Source: Ga0077527 sp038316355 (lineage in GTDB: Bacteria > Pseudomonadota > Gammaproteobacteria > Burkholderiales > SG8-41). From it: a DNA stretch of 28,643 nt. The stretch lies in NCBI GenBank assembly GCA_038316355.1, contig JBBQAO010000042.1, positions 1 to 28,643 on the forward strand. Direction: 5' to 3'. The translations under genes and the position numbers were made by a program. Shown in pieces: positions 8,177-16,460 of the stretch. Below the pieces are notes generated by a model. It ran no database searches. It was not told the origin of the DNA and worked only from the letters and a program-made list of their open reading frames with translations. Within the stretch, counting starts at the first letter, position 1. Every line of letters starts with the position of its first letter.

Positions 8177-9018
8177 GATCCGGCACCGGTTTCCGTAACT
8201 GCCTCTTCATAACCAGGATCGCCAGGCAGCAGCCGGCGACCGTCTGGGCCGATGCGCGGCAACATCAAGCGCACTTCGCCCTTTGCGGCGAGTCCGCGGC
8301 GCAGGTTCACAACATTGTCATAGTCGGCAAAACTCTCCAGCGTGCGCACCGTCGGCGTGCGCATCTCGAACTCGCCACGCTTGTGCAGCGACAGCGCATC
8401 CCCGGGACTGACCCAGGTCGCAGCGATGGTTTCGCGTTCGTCCTGCAAAGGCTCCTGCCCCGCCGGTGCTTCGGCCATGAAAAAACGCGTGTCATAACGC
8501 CGCGGCATGCCGACCGGCGTGATCCAGTGTGCAAAGTAAGTCAGCTGGTCCGCGGCCAGTTGCAGGTTTTCCGCTTGCAGCAAAGCCGGAAACGCCGCCG
8601 TGCCGGCGTTCAACTGGCGGCGGTGTTCGGTAAAACGTTGCGCGATCTGCGGATCGGTCAGCGAGACCACCGCGCCAGCAGCGTTGCGCGCCAGCAGCAA
8701 GCCTGATTCTTCATAGGCTTCGCGGATCGCCGCCACCCAGTAGGCCAGTCCGTCGCAGGCCAGGCTCAGCGCGCCGCTCGCCGAAGCATCGTCGAGGCAG
8801 TTACATAACCCATTGTTTTTAAACAATAAATCTGTATCGTCCAGACCGCCGCCGGGAAACACATACATGCCCGGCACAAAACCGGACTTCAGGTTGCGCT
8901 TCATCATCAGCACCTCGATGCCGTGCCCCGCATCACGCACGATGGTCACCGTCGCTGACGGCATCGGCGTCACCGATGGCGGCGTACCGCCGCCCTTCAT
9001 CCGTTCACTATTTACCAT
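8173..9018 (-). CDS. Nudix hydrolase, NUDT19-like
   Basis: A 281-residue Nudix-superfamily protein. The Nudix box is split: FPGGGLD at 54-60, then an insertion of about 35 residues, then AAIREAYEESGLL carrying the RExxEExG core (99-106). A long insertion at this point is typical of the NUDT7/NUDT19 coenzyme-A or nucleoside-diphosphate hydrolases rather than MutT. It likely hydrolyses a nucleoside-diphosphate-linked compound such as acyl-CoA in the cytosol. The insertion includes an AT-rich stretch (LLFKNNGLCN). The start could be ATG 9018 or ATG 9000; the first lies in a heptamer repeat and the second begins MKGGGTPPSV. It overlaps the MBL gene by 4 bases, forming a two-gene unit, and follows the dehydrogenase gene. 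Confidence 0.88.
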   Translation of the reverse strand: MVNSERMKGGGTPPSVTPMPSATVTIVRDAGHGIEVLMMKRNLKSGFVPGMYVFPGGGLDDTDLLFKNNGLCNCLDDASASGALSLACDGLAYWVAAIREAYEESGLLLARNAAGAVVSLTDPQIAQRFTEHRRQLNAGTAAFPALLQAENLQLAADQLTYFAHWITPVGMPRRYDTRFFMAEAPAGQEPLQDERETIAATWVSPGDALSLHKRGEFEMRTPTVRTLESFADYDNVVNLRRGLAAKGEVRLMLPRIGPDGRRLLPGDPGYEEAVTETGAGS

Positions 9019-9055
9019 TCACCATTCACCATTCACCAATCACCAATCACCAATC
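9014..9055. repeat. Heptanucleotide tandem repeat, six units
   Basis: Three copies of ACCATTC (9014-9034) are followed directly by three copies of ACCAATC (9035-9055). The array occupies the gap between the dehydrogenase stop codon (9054-9056) and the Nudix start. On the coding strand three units contain ATG in successive reading frames, one being the candidate start at 9018. Confidence 0.95.
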
Positions 9056-9920
9056 ACTGTTTCACCAACAGCTTGATCAGACTCGACGTATCGAGCTTAC
9101 CACCGCCCTGTTGCTGCACCCGGGCGTAAAACTGGTCGATCAGCGCGATCGACGGCAGTTGCGCACCGTTGGCCCGCGCCTCCTCCATCGCGATACGCAG
9201 ATCCTTGCGCATCAGGTTCACCGCAAAACCAAAATCGAATTTGCCGTCGACCATGGTCTTGCCGCGGTTTTCCATCTGCCATGACGTTGCCGCGCCCTTG
9301 GAAATCACGTCAACCACGAGTTTGGCATCGAGCCCGGCCTGCAGCGCAAACGCCAGCCCTTCGGCCAGTCCCTGCACCACGCCGGCGACGCAGATCTGGT
9401 TGACCATCTTGGTTTTCTGGCCGGCGCCCGAAGGCCCCATCAGCGTCACCGCACGCGCGAAATGCGTGACCACCGGCTCGGCACGCGCGTAAGCTTCGGC
9501 ATCACCGCCGACCATCACCGTCAGAATGCCCTGCTCCGCACCGGACTGGCCGCCGGAGACCGGTGCATCGAGAAAATGCAGGTTCTGCGCACGTGCCGCG
9601 GCATGCAGTTCCTGCGCCACCGCTGCCGACGTCGTGGTGTGATCGACAAAAATCGCATCATGCTTCATGCCGTGGAACGCGCCGTGTTTGCCGATCGTGA
9701 CTTCACGCACGTCATCATCGTTGCCAACACAACTGAATACGATGTCCGCCGCTGTGGCCGCTGCGGCCGGGGTGTCGGCAACCGTGCCGGTGTGTTGCGC
9801 CGCCCAGGCCTGCACTTTGTCGCGGGAGCGGTTATAGACGGTCACCGAATGTCCGGCGTTCGCCAGATGCCCCGCCATGGGCCCGCCCATGACGCCGAGT
9901 CCGATGAATGCAATTTTCAT
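9054..9920 (-). CDS. NAD(P)-dependent 3-hydroxyisobutyrate dehydrogenase-family protein
   Basis: A 288-residue beta-hydroxyacid dehydrogenase. It begins with the cofactor motif MKIAFIGLGVMGGPMAGHL, has the substrate-binding DAPVSGGQSGAEQG (118-131), and the catalytic lysine is K171 in GAGQKTKMVNQ. Length and motifs fit 3-hydroxyisobutyrate dehydrogenase, tartronate-semialdehyde reductase and glyoxylate/succinic-semialdehyde reductases, which sequence alone does not separate. The start is set at ATG 9920, which has AAGGAG nine bases upstream and begins exactly at the Rossmann strand; an in-frame upstream start would add six residues. It precedes the Nudix and MBL genes on the same strand, so co-transcription is plausible. 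Confidence 0.92.
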   Translation of the reverse strand: MKIAFIGLGVMGGPMAGHLANAGHSVTVYNRSRDKVQAWAAQHTGTVADTPAAAATAADIVFSCVGNDDDVREVTIGKHGAFHGMKHDAIFVDHTTTSAAVAQELHAAARAQNLHFLDAPVSGGQSGAEQGILTVMVGGDAEAYARAEPVVTHFARAVTLMGPSGAGQKTKMVNQICVAGVVQGLAEGLAFALQAGLDAKLVVDVISKGAATSWQMENRGKTMVDGKFDFGFAVNLMRKDLRIAMEEARANGAQLPSIALIDQFYARVQQQGGGKLDTSSLIKLLVKQ

Positions 9921-10106
9921 ATTGGCTGCTCCTTGCAACGCTGACCAGAAACCGGACTCGATGCCGGCACCACCTGCAGAATTATTTTGTCAATGCGCCG
10001 GCATTCAAGCGGGAATTTTCCGCCCGCACTGCATGCAGCCATGGGCAAAGTCGATCATGGCGCGCTGCTGACAAGAAGCCGGCAAAAGGAAAGCATCAAC
10101 CAACCC

Positions 10107-11105
10107 TCAACCCACCGCGCAACCCGCCGTGGTCGCCTTCGGCGGCTCGACGAAGGTCGTGACGTCGACACCGTTTCGGATCGCCGTCATCTCGGCCAGG
10201 ATCGCCACCGCAATCTCCGGCGGCGTCTTGCTGCCGATCTTCAACCCGACCGGGCCGTGCAGCCGTGCAATCTCCGCCTGCGACAGGTCGAATTCGGCGA
10301 GCCGCTGGCGACGCGCATCGTTGTTCTTTCTCGAGCCGATGGCGCCGATATAGAACGCCGGTGACTTCAGCGCTTCGAGCAGCGCCATGTCGTCGAGCTT
10401 GGGATCGTGGGTCAGCGTCACCACTGCGCTGTGGCCGTCGAGGTTCATCGCAGTCACCACGTCATCCGGCATGCCGCGCTTGAACTCCGTTCCGGGCAGA
10501 TCCCAGACTTCGGTATATTCTTCGCGCGGATCGCAGACCGTGACCTGGTAATCCAGCGCCTGCGCCATCTGTGCCAGATAGGTCGACAACTGGCCGGCGC
10601 CGATGATCAGCAAACGCCAGCGCGGCCCGTAGACTGTCGCCAGCGTCGCGCCGTCGAAGGCCAGTTGATCCGACCACTGCGCAGGACCGGTGGTTGCACG
10701 GCCGGTTTTCATGTCGAGCCGGCGCAGCACCAGTTCATGGCGCTCAATGCGCGCCAGAAGATCGTCGAGCCCGCTGGCTGCGGTCAAGGGCTCCAGCACC
10801 AGTTCCAGCGTGCCGCCGCAGGGCAGACCGAAGCGCTGCGCCTCCTCAGCCGACACGCCGTATTTTGTGGTCGTCGGCGTGTTTTCAGCGAGCGTTCCCG
10901 TTTTCACGCGCGCAATCATGTCGTCCTCGACGCAGCCCCCGGACACCGAACCGACCACCATGCCGTCGTCACGAATCGCCGACAACGCGCCGATCGGCCG
11001 CGGCGCGGAACCCCAGGTGCGGATCACCGTCGCCAGCACCACGCGACGACCGCCGCTGACCCAGTCACGCGCTGTGCGGATTACCTGTAAATCTACGCTG
11101 TCCAT
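10107..11105 (-). CDS. XdhC/CoxI-family molybdoenzyme maturation protein
   Basis: A 332-residue XdhC-family protein. The N-terminal XdhC/CoxI domain contains TWGSAPRPIG (30-39) and GSVSGGCVEDDM (52-63). The C-terminal Rossmann-like domain begins LLIIGAGQLSTYLAQ (about 165-179) and ends with YIGAIGSRKN and GLKIGSKTPPEIAVAILAEM. Family members bind molybdenum cofactor and help sulfurate and insert it into xanthine-dehydrogenase- or CO-dehydrogenase-type hydroxylases. No molybdenum hydroxylase subunits lie in this window, so the client enzyme is encoded elsewhere or the gene acts alone. It diverges from the CoxG-like gene with 92 bases between start codons, suggesting shared control. Calling it XdhC or CoxI/CoxF cannot be decided here. 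Confidence 0.92.
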   Translation of the reverse strand: MDSVDLQVIRTARDWVSGGRRVVLATVIRTWGSAPRPIGALSAIRDDGMVVGSVSGGCVEDDMIARVKTGTLAENTPTTTKYGVSAEEAQRFGLPCGGTLELVLEPLTAASGLDDLLARIERHELVLRRLDMKTGRATTGPAQWSDQLAFDGATLATVYGPRWRLLIIGAGQLSTYLAQMAQALDYQVTVCDPREEYTEVWDLPGTEFKRGMPDDVVTAMNLDGHSAVVTLTHDPKLDDMALLEALKSPAFYIGAIGSRKNNDARRQRLAEFDLSQAEIARLHGPVGLKIGSKTPPEIAVAILAEMTAIRNGVDVTTFVEPPKATTAGCAVG

Positions 11106-11197
11106 AAGCCGGCCTCTGAAAAGGGCGTTTGCATGCGCCTATTGTAGCGCGCTGCATGGGTTAACATTCACAGCCCAGCCAAAGGAGAAACAACGCA

Positions 11198-11653
11198 ATG
11201 GAAATGACCGGCGAACAACTGATCGCCCTGCCCCAGCAGGCCACCTGGGATGCGCTGAACGACACCGCCGTGCTGATGGCCTGCATACCGGGCTGTGACT
11301 CGATCGACAAGCAATCGGACAATGAATACCTGCTGACCATGACCGCCAGGGTCGGTCCGGTCAGCGCAAAATTCAAAGGAAAAATGACGCTGCTGGATGT
11401 GCAGGCACCGGATGCCTACACACTGCAATTCGAAGGCCAGGGCGGCGTCGCCGGCTTCGCCAAGGGCGAGGCACAGGTCAGACTCGCGCCGGAAACAGAC
11501 GGCACCCGCCTGAGTTACAGCGTCAAAGCCAGCATCGGCGGAAAACTTGCGCAGGTCGGCGCGCGGCTGATCGACGGCGTCGCCAAAAAAATGGCCGAAC
11601 AGTTTTTTACGGCTTTCAACAAACGCGCCAGCGGCGGCCCGACTGCCGCCTGA
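11198..11653 (+). CDS. coxG: CoxG-family SRPBCC protein
   Basis: A 151-residue SRPBCC-fold protein of the CO dehydrogenase subunit G group. It begins MEMTGEQLIALPQQATWDAL with IPGCDSI soon after, both typical of CoxG. A middle RVGPVSAKFKGKM strand and a C-terminal long helix (GARLIDGVAKKMAEQFFTAF) complete the fold. In Oligotropha, CoxG is involved in recruiting CO dehydrogenase to the membrane; many homologues lie near other molybdenum hydroxylases. There is no added C-terminal membrane helix here. AAGGAG precedes the ATG. It diverges from the XdhC-family gene, and the DinB-like gene starts only five bases after its stop, so these two are probably one transcript. Confidence 0.9.
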   Translation: MEMTGEQLIALPQQATWDALNDTAVLMACIPGCDSIDKQSDNEYLLTMTARVGPVSAKFKGKMTLLDVQAPDAYTLQFEGQGGVAGFAKGEAQVRLAPETDGTRLSYSVKASIGGKLAQVGARLIDGVAKKMAEQFFTAFNKRASGGPTAA

Positions 11654-11658
11654 AGCCC

Positions 11659-12201
11659 ATGCCCGCACTCGCCCATCTCAAACTGCTGGCGACTTACAAC
11701 GCGTGGATGAACGCCAAAGTTTATGACGCCGCGGCCAAACTGCCGGCGCAGGAACTCGCCGCCGACCGCGGCGCTTTTTTCGGATCGATACTCGGCACGC
11801 TGAATCACCTCGTGGTTGCCGACACCATCTGGCTCAAACGTTTCGCCACCCATCCCGCGCAGCACCCGGCACTGGAACCGCTGCGTAAAACGGCGATGCC
11901 CGCCGCGCTGAACCAGATCCTGTTTGCAGAACTGCCCGCGTTGCGCGCGCACCGCGACCGCCTTGATGCCGCCATCAGCGAATGGATTGCCGCGCTGACG
12001 GATGCCGATCTGCAGCATGTTCTGCACTACGCGAACACGAAGGGCGTTCCCGCGAAAAAACATTTCGGCACACTGCTTGTCCATTTCTTCAACCATCAGA
12101 CCCACCATCGCGGGCAGGCCGGCACGCTGCTGTTTCAGGCCGGCCAGGATGTCGGCATCACCGATCTGCTGGCGCTGATTCCGGATGAAGCCGGTGCGTA
12201 A
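11659..12201 (+). CDS. DinB-family protein
   Basis: A 180-residue four-helix-bundle DinB-family protein. The three expected metal-binding histidines are seen: H50 in LGTLNHLV, and H146 and H150 in HFFNHQTHHRGQ. An N-terminal YNAWMNAKVY segment is also typical. DinB proteins belong to the DinB/YfiT superfamily of metal-dependent thiol-transferase-like proteins, mostly of unknown substrate. The gene follows the CoxG-like gene closely and ends before a strong bidirectional terminator. The start at ATG 11659 fits the family N-terminus. Confidence 0.92.
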   Translation: MPALAHLKLLATYNAWMNAKVYDAAAKLPAQELAADRGAFFGSILGTLNHLVVADTIWLKRFATHPAQHPALEPLRKTAMPAALNQILFAELPALRAHRDRLDAAISEWIAALTDADLQHVLHYANTKGVPAKKHFGTLLVHFFNHQTHHRGQAGTLLFQAGQDVGITDLLALIPDEAGA

Positions 12202-12215
12202 TCAGCCAATGGCAT

Positions 12216-12245
12216 AAAAAAGCCGGCGCAGAGGCCGGCTTTTTT
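12216..12245. terminator. Bidirectional intrinsic terminator
   Basis: AAAAAAGCCGGC (12216-12227) and GCCGGCTTTTTT (12234-12245) form a perfect 12-base-pair stem with a six-base loop, with U tracts in both directions. It separates the CoxG/DinB transcript (+) from the convergent dienelactone hydrolase gene (-). Confidence 0.95.
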
Positions 12246-12261
12246 ACGGAATCAGCAATGA

Positions 12262-12930
12262 TTACCCCACGTGTTTGCGCAAAAACGCCAAGGTGCGTTC
12301 GCGTGCGAGCTTGGCGCTGGCCGCATCAAAGGATCCGCGCTGGTCACAGTTGAAACCGTGGCCTGCCGGATAAAAGTGATGCTCTGCCTGCGGCTGTGCC
12401 GCCTGCACTTTTTTTGCGGCATCTATCGGAATTGACTGGTCGGTCTCACCCCAGTGGAACATCACCGGACATTTCGGCTGCAGCGTTGCATGGCTGGGAA
12501 TGCCGCCGCCGTAATGCGGCGCCGAGCAGGCCAGCCCCGCCACTTCCGCCGCCGCCTTCCACGCCACCGTGCCACCCCAGCAATAACCGACAATGCCGAC
12601 CTTGCCTGCGGCCTGTGCCGCCTTGACTGCGACCGTCACGTCCTTGATCGCGTCGTCCAGACTGGCTTTTTGCATCAGCCCGCGGCTGACCTCGATCTCG
12701 GGCGGGGTATACCCGCACTCGTAATTGCGTTGCACGCGGTCGAACATCGCCGGTGCAATGGCGAGATAACCGTCAGCGGCATAACCATCGGCCACTGCAC
12801 GGATATGGCTGTTGACGCCGAAAATTTCCATGACCACCACCACTCCGCCGCGCGGCTTGCCCGCCGGCTCGGCCTTGTAGGCACTGAATTTGTGACCGTC
12901 TGCCGCCGTCAGTTCAATCATGCTGCCCAT
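12262..12930 (-). CDS. Dienelactone hydrolase-family protein
   Basis: A 222-residue alpha/beta-hydrolase of the dienelactone hydrolase family. The nucleophile is C117 in GYCWGG, the acid is probably D164 in GETDQSIP and the base is H191 in PAGHGFNCD. E35 in VMEIFGVN matches the glutamate that controls the nucleophile in the family. Authentic enzymes hydrolyse dienelactone in chlorocatechol breakdown, but many homologues in non-catabolic settings act on other esters or lactones, and no chlorocatechol genes are here. The start is ATG 12930, with GGAGGA six to seven bases upstream. It is cytosolic, with no signal peptide. Confidence 0.92.
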   Translation of the reverse strand: MGSMIELTAADGHKFSAYKAEPAGKPRGGVVVVMEIFGVNSHIRAVADGYAADGYLAIAPAMFDRVQRNYECGYTPPEIEVSRGLMQKASLDDAIKDVTVAVKAAQAAGKVGIVGYCWGGTVAWKAAAEVAGLACSAPHYGGGIPSHATLQPKCPVMFHWGETDQSIPIDAAKKVQAAQPQAEHHFYPAGHGFNCDQRGSFDAASAKLARERTLAFLRKHVG

Positions 12931-13067
12931 GTATTCCTCCGTCAGGATTGTCGTTGAGTTTTGAAAACCACAGTTCGGGGAAAATTATAGCTTATAGCCT
13001 GTCGCGGCCCGCAGGCGCCCTGCTAGACTTTGAACCACCGACGAAACCTGTCAATAAAGGAACCACC

Positions 13068-13688
13068 ATGCTGAAAATCTGGGGACGCAGCAATTCAATC
13101 AACGTGCAGAAAGTGCTGTGGTGCTGCGCTGAGACCGGCACCCCGTTCGAACGCATCAATGCCAGCATGCAGTTCGGCGTCAACAGCACGCCGGAATACA
13201 AGGCGATGAATCCGAACGCTCTGGTCCCGCTGATCAATGATGATGGTTTCGTGCTGTGGGAATCACATGCCATCGTGCGTTACCTGGCACGCCAATACGG
13301 CATGGGCACTTTGTGCCCGACAGACCCGCGTGCGGCAGCGGATGCCGACCGCTGGATGGAATGGTTCAGCACGACCTTGTGGAACCACATGAAACCGGTG
13401 TTCTGGATCCTGGTCAGAACCCCGCCCGAAAAGCGCAACATGGCGGAGGTCGAGGACAACCGGCAAAAACTCGCCGGCTACCTCGCCATGGCCGATGCCC
13501 ATCTCGTAAAAAATGTGTACCTGACCGGCGCGCAGTTCACGATGGCCGACATCCCGCTCGCCGTCCTCGCCCACCGCTGGTTCAACGTGCCGATCGATCG
13601 CCCCGAACTGCCGAATTTCGAACGCTGGTTCAGCGCAGTATCCCAACGCCCGGGCTTCCAACTGCATTGCGCGGCGCCACTGACCTGA
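13068..13688 (+). CDS. Glutathione S-transferase-family protein
   Basis: A 206-residue GST. The N-terminal thioredoxin-like domain starts MLKIWGRSNSINVQKVLW, with a serine in the place that activates glutathione in many bacterial GSTs. NPNALVPLINDDG and the glutathione-binding WESHAIVRYLA follow (about 49-77). The C-terminal helical domain contains TGAQFTMADIPLAVLAHRW, the usual N-capping box. The start was set at ATG 13068, preceded by AAAGGA, because the thioredoxin fold begins there; the frame remains open upstream without family sequence. It is cytosolic; the substrate is unknown. Confidence 0.93.
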   Translation: MLKIWGRSNSINVQKVLWCCAETGTPFERINASMQFGVNSTPEYKAMNPNALVPLINDDGFVLWESHAIVRYLARQYGMGTLCPTDPRAAADADRWMEWFSTTLWNHMKPVFWILVRTPPEKRNMAEVEDNRQKLAGYLAMADAHLVKNVYLTGAQFTMADIPLAVLAHRWFNVPIDRPELPNFERWFSAVSQRPGFQLHCAAPLT

Positions 13689-13708
13689 AAACGAAAGATC
13701 AAAATCAT

Positions 13709-13895
13709 AGCCACAGAGTTCATAGAGGAACCCGGAGAATTATTAAGCTTTGCAAAATAAATAACGCCGTTCGGGCTGAGCCCTTCGGCAAGCTCAGGAC
13801 AGGCTCTGTCGAAGCCCTCTCACCCTTCGACAAGCTCAGGACGAACGGAATTGGTTTGCCTGATTTTCTCTGTGACCTCTGCGCCCTCTGTGGCT
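13709..13895. repeat. Nested dispersed inverted repeats
   Basis: The outer arms AGCCACAGAG (13709-13718) and CTCTGTGGCT (13886-13895) are perfect reverse complements. Inside, two related segments, CCCTTCGGCAAGCTCAGGAC (13781-13800) and CCCTTCGACAAGCTCAGGAC (13824-13843), form a direct repeat of 43-base period within the common 'CTTCGACAAGCTCAGGACGAACGG' repeat class. The block fills the gap between the GST and yhhQ genes. Confidence 0.8.
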
Positions 13896-13912
13896 AAAGG
13901 TTTTCCCAACCC

Positions 13913-14617
13913 ATGACCGCCCCCCGCACCTACCGCTACTACGAATTCGTGATGGCGGCATTCGTCACCATACTGATCTGCTCCAACCTGATCGGCCCGG
14001 CAAAAATCGCGCAACTCGACCTGCCGCTGCTGGGTGTAGTCACCTTCGGCGCCGGTGTGCTGTTTTTCCCGATTTCCTATGTGTTCGGCGACATCCTCAC
14101 CGAGGTTTATGGTTATGCCCGCGCGCGGCGGGTGATCTGGGCCGGATTCGCCGGGCTGGGTTTTGCCTCGCTGATGACCACCATCGTCGTAGCACTCCCG
14201 CCGGCCCCGTTCTGGTCGCATCAGGGCGCTTACGAAATCGCCTTCGGCAACACGCCGCGCATCGTCGCTGCGTCGATGCTGGCCTACTTCTGCGGGGAAT
14301 TCATCAATTCCTACGTGCTTGCGCGGATGAAACTCGCGACACAGGGACGCTGGCTGTGGACCCGCACCATAGGCTCCACCATCGCCGGCGAGGCGGTGGA
14401 TTCGGCGCTGTTTTATCCGCTGGCGTTTTACGGTGCCGGTATCATTCCCGACGACAAGCTGCCGCTGGTGATGCTGGCGCAGTTCCTGACCAAAGTCGGC
14501 GTCGAAATCGTGTTCACGCCGGTGACCTACAAAATCGTGAATTTCCTCAAGCGCGCGGAGAACGAGGATTATTACGATCGCGAAACCAACTTCAGCCCGT
14601 TCGCGCTGAAGCCCTGA
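13913..14617 (+). CDS. yhhQ: Queuosine-precursor transporter, YhhQ/VUT family
   Basis: A 234-residue inner-membrane protein with about six hydrophobic segments, belonging to the VUT (DUF165) family. Hallmarks are the early FFPISYVFGDILTEVYGY (about 57-74) and the later GSTIAGEAVDSALFYPLAF (about 158-176) with conserved Asp/Ser. E. coli YhhQ imports the queuosine precursors preQ0 and preQ1 used to modify the wobble G of GUN anticodons. The start at ATG 13913 is right after the repeat block; a purine-rich AAAGG lies upstream. No preQ1 riboswitch is apparent before it, and no other queuosine gene is in the window. Confidence 0.93.
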   Translation: MTAPRTYRYYEFVMAAFVTILICSNLIGPAKIAQLDLPLLGVVTFGAGVLFFPISYVFGDILTEVYGYARARRVIWAGFAGLGFASLMTTIVVALPPAPFWSHQGAYEIAFGNTPRIVAASMLAYFCGEFINSYVLARMKLATQGRWLWTRTIGSTIAGEAVDSALFYPLAFYGAGIIPDDKLPLVMLAQFLTKVGVEIVFTPVTYKIVNFLKRAENEDYYDRETNFSPFALKP

Positions 14618-14629
14618 GACTGCCCTGCC

Positions 14630-14920
14630 TCAGGCGCGCAGGTAACGCGCGAACGCCAGCAGGCTGCCGCCGAAAATCAGTCCGAAGGCGATCAGTTGCA
14701 GCGCATAGCTGATCCACGCAAAAGTGGTCTGTTCGCCGCGTTCGGCGAGGTTGTGGCAATACAGCAGGTAGGGCGATGGCGAATTGAACAGGGGCATTTT
14801 TTCAAACCGCACGTCGACAAAAGCCTTCAATACCAGCGCAACAGCCAGCACCGCGAAAGCGGCCGGGATGGACAAGGGCACGAAGCCGAGTATGGCGCCG
14901 AATAACAAGGCAAAGAGCAT
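14630..14920 (-). CDS. Small membrane protein of unknown function
   Basis: A 96-residue protein with three probable membrane helices: MLFALLFGAILGFVPLSI, AAFAVLAVALVLKAFVDV and, near the end, SYALQLIAFGLIFGGSLLAF. A soluble loop in the middle (RFEKMPLFNSPSPYLLYCHN) contains a proline-rich turn. I do not recognise a named family. It is convergent with yhhQ, 12 bases apart, and its start lies about 40 bases from the tRNA-Pro gene. The good hydrophobic pattern and a clean end make a real gene likely. Confidence 0.7.
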   Translation of the reverse strand: MLFALLFGAILGFVPLSIPAAFAVLAVALVLKAFVDVRFEKMPLFNSPSPYLLYCHNLAERGEQTTFAWISYALQLIAFGLIFGGSLLAFARYLRA

Positions 14921-14961
14921 GGTACGGATCAGTCTTGTTTATAAAACAGTGAGGGATTTGC

Positions 14962-15038
<77 letters not shown>

Positions 15039-15080
15039 AAACGATCAGAACCCAAGAAAAATAAAATGCAACCAGGAATT

Positions 15081-15148
15081 ACCGGAGACCAGAACCCGCG
15101 ACATACTGTACCCGGGGCAGGCGCGCTACGGGGCTGCGCTACCCCCCT
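15081..15148 (-). pseudogene. Probable decayed tRNA-Pro copy
   Basis: About 45 bases beyond the intact tRNA-Pro, the sequence repeats its pattern in the same orientation with many changes: GGAGAC, then AACCCGCGAC for AACCTGCGAC, then GCGCTACGGGGCTGCGCTAC for GCGCTACCGGACTGCGCCAC, then CCCCC. A few bases are missing in the T arm and the anticodon arm cannot pair. It is best read as a tRNA duplicate in decay. Confidence 0.55.
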
Positions 15149-15241
15149 GATTTCGCAAGCTGCGCATTTTACCGGAAAGCTGCCGCTGCGGATTACCGTT
15201 TGCCTTTCAGCTAAAATCGGCGCTTTCCCGGTCAGGCCCCG

Positions 15242-16453
15242 ATGAGCAAACCCAACTGGCGCACTCCCGCGATGGTGCTGTTCTGCGGCGGCATGATTCT
15301 GACCGTGGCGCTGGGCGTGCGTCACAATTTCGGCCTCTACCTGCAGCCGGTGACCGCCGATCTCGGCATCGGCCGCGAAACCTTCGCTTTTGCCATTGCC
15401 ATCCAGAACCTGCTCTACGGCATTTCGCAGCCGATCACCGGCCTGATCGCCGACAAGTTCGGCACCGCACGCGTGCTGATCGGTGGCGCGCTGCTCTACG
15501 CACTGGGCCTCTATCTGATGTCAGTATCCAGCACCGGACTGGAACTGACGCTGAGCGCAGGGTTGCTGATCGGTGCATCACTGGGCTGCAGCGGTTTCTC
15601 GATCGTGTTCGGCGTCATCGGCCGCGCCTTTCCCCCGGAGAAACGCAGCGTCGCACTGGGCATCGCCGGCGCCGCCGGTTCGTTCGGCCAGTTTGCGATG
15701 CTGCCCTACGGCCAGTGGCTGATCAACCAGGTCGGCTGGATGCAGGCGCTGGTGATACTCGCGGTCACCGTGCTGTTGATCATTCCGCTGTCAAGCGCGC
15801 TGGTCGAAGACAAAAGCGCGCAGGCCGCCGTGCTGTTCAAGCAATCTGCCACCGAAGCACTGCGCGAGGCCTTCGCGCACCGCGGCTTCCTGCTGCTGTG
15901 CACCGCCTACACGGTCTGCGGCTTCCAGTTGCTGTTTATCGCGGTACATTTCCCCGCGTATCTGGTCGATCAGAAAATGACACCGGAGACCGGGATGATC
16001 GGACTCGCGCTGATCGGGTTTTTCAACATGATCGGCAGCTATATGTGGGGCTGGCTGGGCGGACGGCACACCAAGAAATACCTGCTGGCGCTGCTGTATC
16101 TGACGCGTTCGCTGGTCATTGCGATATTCATCATGCTGCCGGTGACACCGCTGACGGTCTACCTGTTTTCCGCCGCCATCGGCTTCCTGTGGCTGGGCAC
16201 CGTGCCGCTGACCGGCGGCCTGATCGCGCATGTGTTCGGCGTGAAATACCTGTCAACGCTGACCGGCATAGCCTTCTTTTTTCACCAGGTCGGGAGTTTT
16301 GCCGGCGTCTGGATCGGCGGTTATGTGTTCGATGCCACCGGCTCTTACACCATCATGTGGCTGCTGACCATCGGCATGGGCATTGTTGCCGCCCTGCTCA
16401 ATCTGCCGGTCGACGACCGCCAGATTGACCGCGCCATCGCCAAACCCGCATAA
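15242..16453 (+). CDS. Major facilitator superfamily permease
   Basis: A 403-residue protein with twelve probable membrane helices. The loop after helix 2 reads GLIADKFGTARVLIGG, the MFS signature G-x-x-x-D-x-x-G-x-R-x-x (usual form GxLaDrxGrkxxl). The second half carries a related loop (GGRHTKKYLLALLYL). It therefore transports a small solute using a proton or other gradient, probably in the inner membrane. The sequence resembles the broad monocarboxylate/oxalate-formate-type MFS group, but the substrate cannot be assigned. The start is ATG 15242. The only nearby regulatory gene is the convergent GcvA-like one. Confidence 0.92.
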   Translation: MSKPNWRTPAMVLFCGGMILTVALGVRHNFGLYLQPVTADLGIGRETFAFAIAIQNLLYGISQPITGLIADKFGTARVLIGGALLYALGLYLMSVSSTGLELTLSAGLLIGASLGCSGFSIVFGVIGRAFPPEKRSVALGIAGAAGSFGQFAMLPYGQWLINQVGWMQALVILAVTVLLIIPLSSALVEDKSAQAAVLFKQSATEALREAFAHRGFLLLCTAYTVCGFQLLFIAVHFPAYLVDQKMTPETGMIGLALIGFFNMIGSYMWGWLGGRHTKKYLLALLYLTRSLVIAIFIMLPVTPLTVYLFSAAIGFLWLGTVPLTGGLIAHVFGVKYLSTLTGIAFFFHQVGSFAGVWIGGYVFDATGSYTIMWLLTIGMGIVAALLNLPVDDRQIDRAIAKPA

Positions 16454-16460
16454 GCGGACC

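Noticed and set aside
8813..8830. AT-rich TTGTTTTTAAACAA inside the Nudix gene, shared with 19711-19724
   Set aside because: The frame runs through it without break and 14 AT-rich bases can match by chance; not evidence of an insertion.
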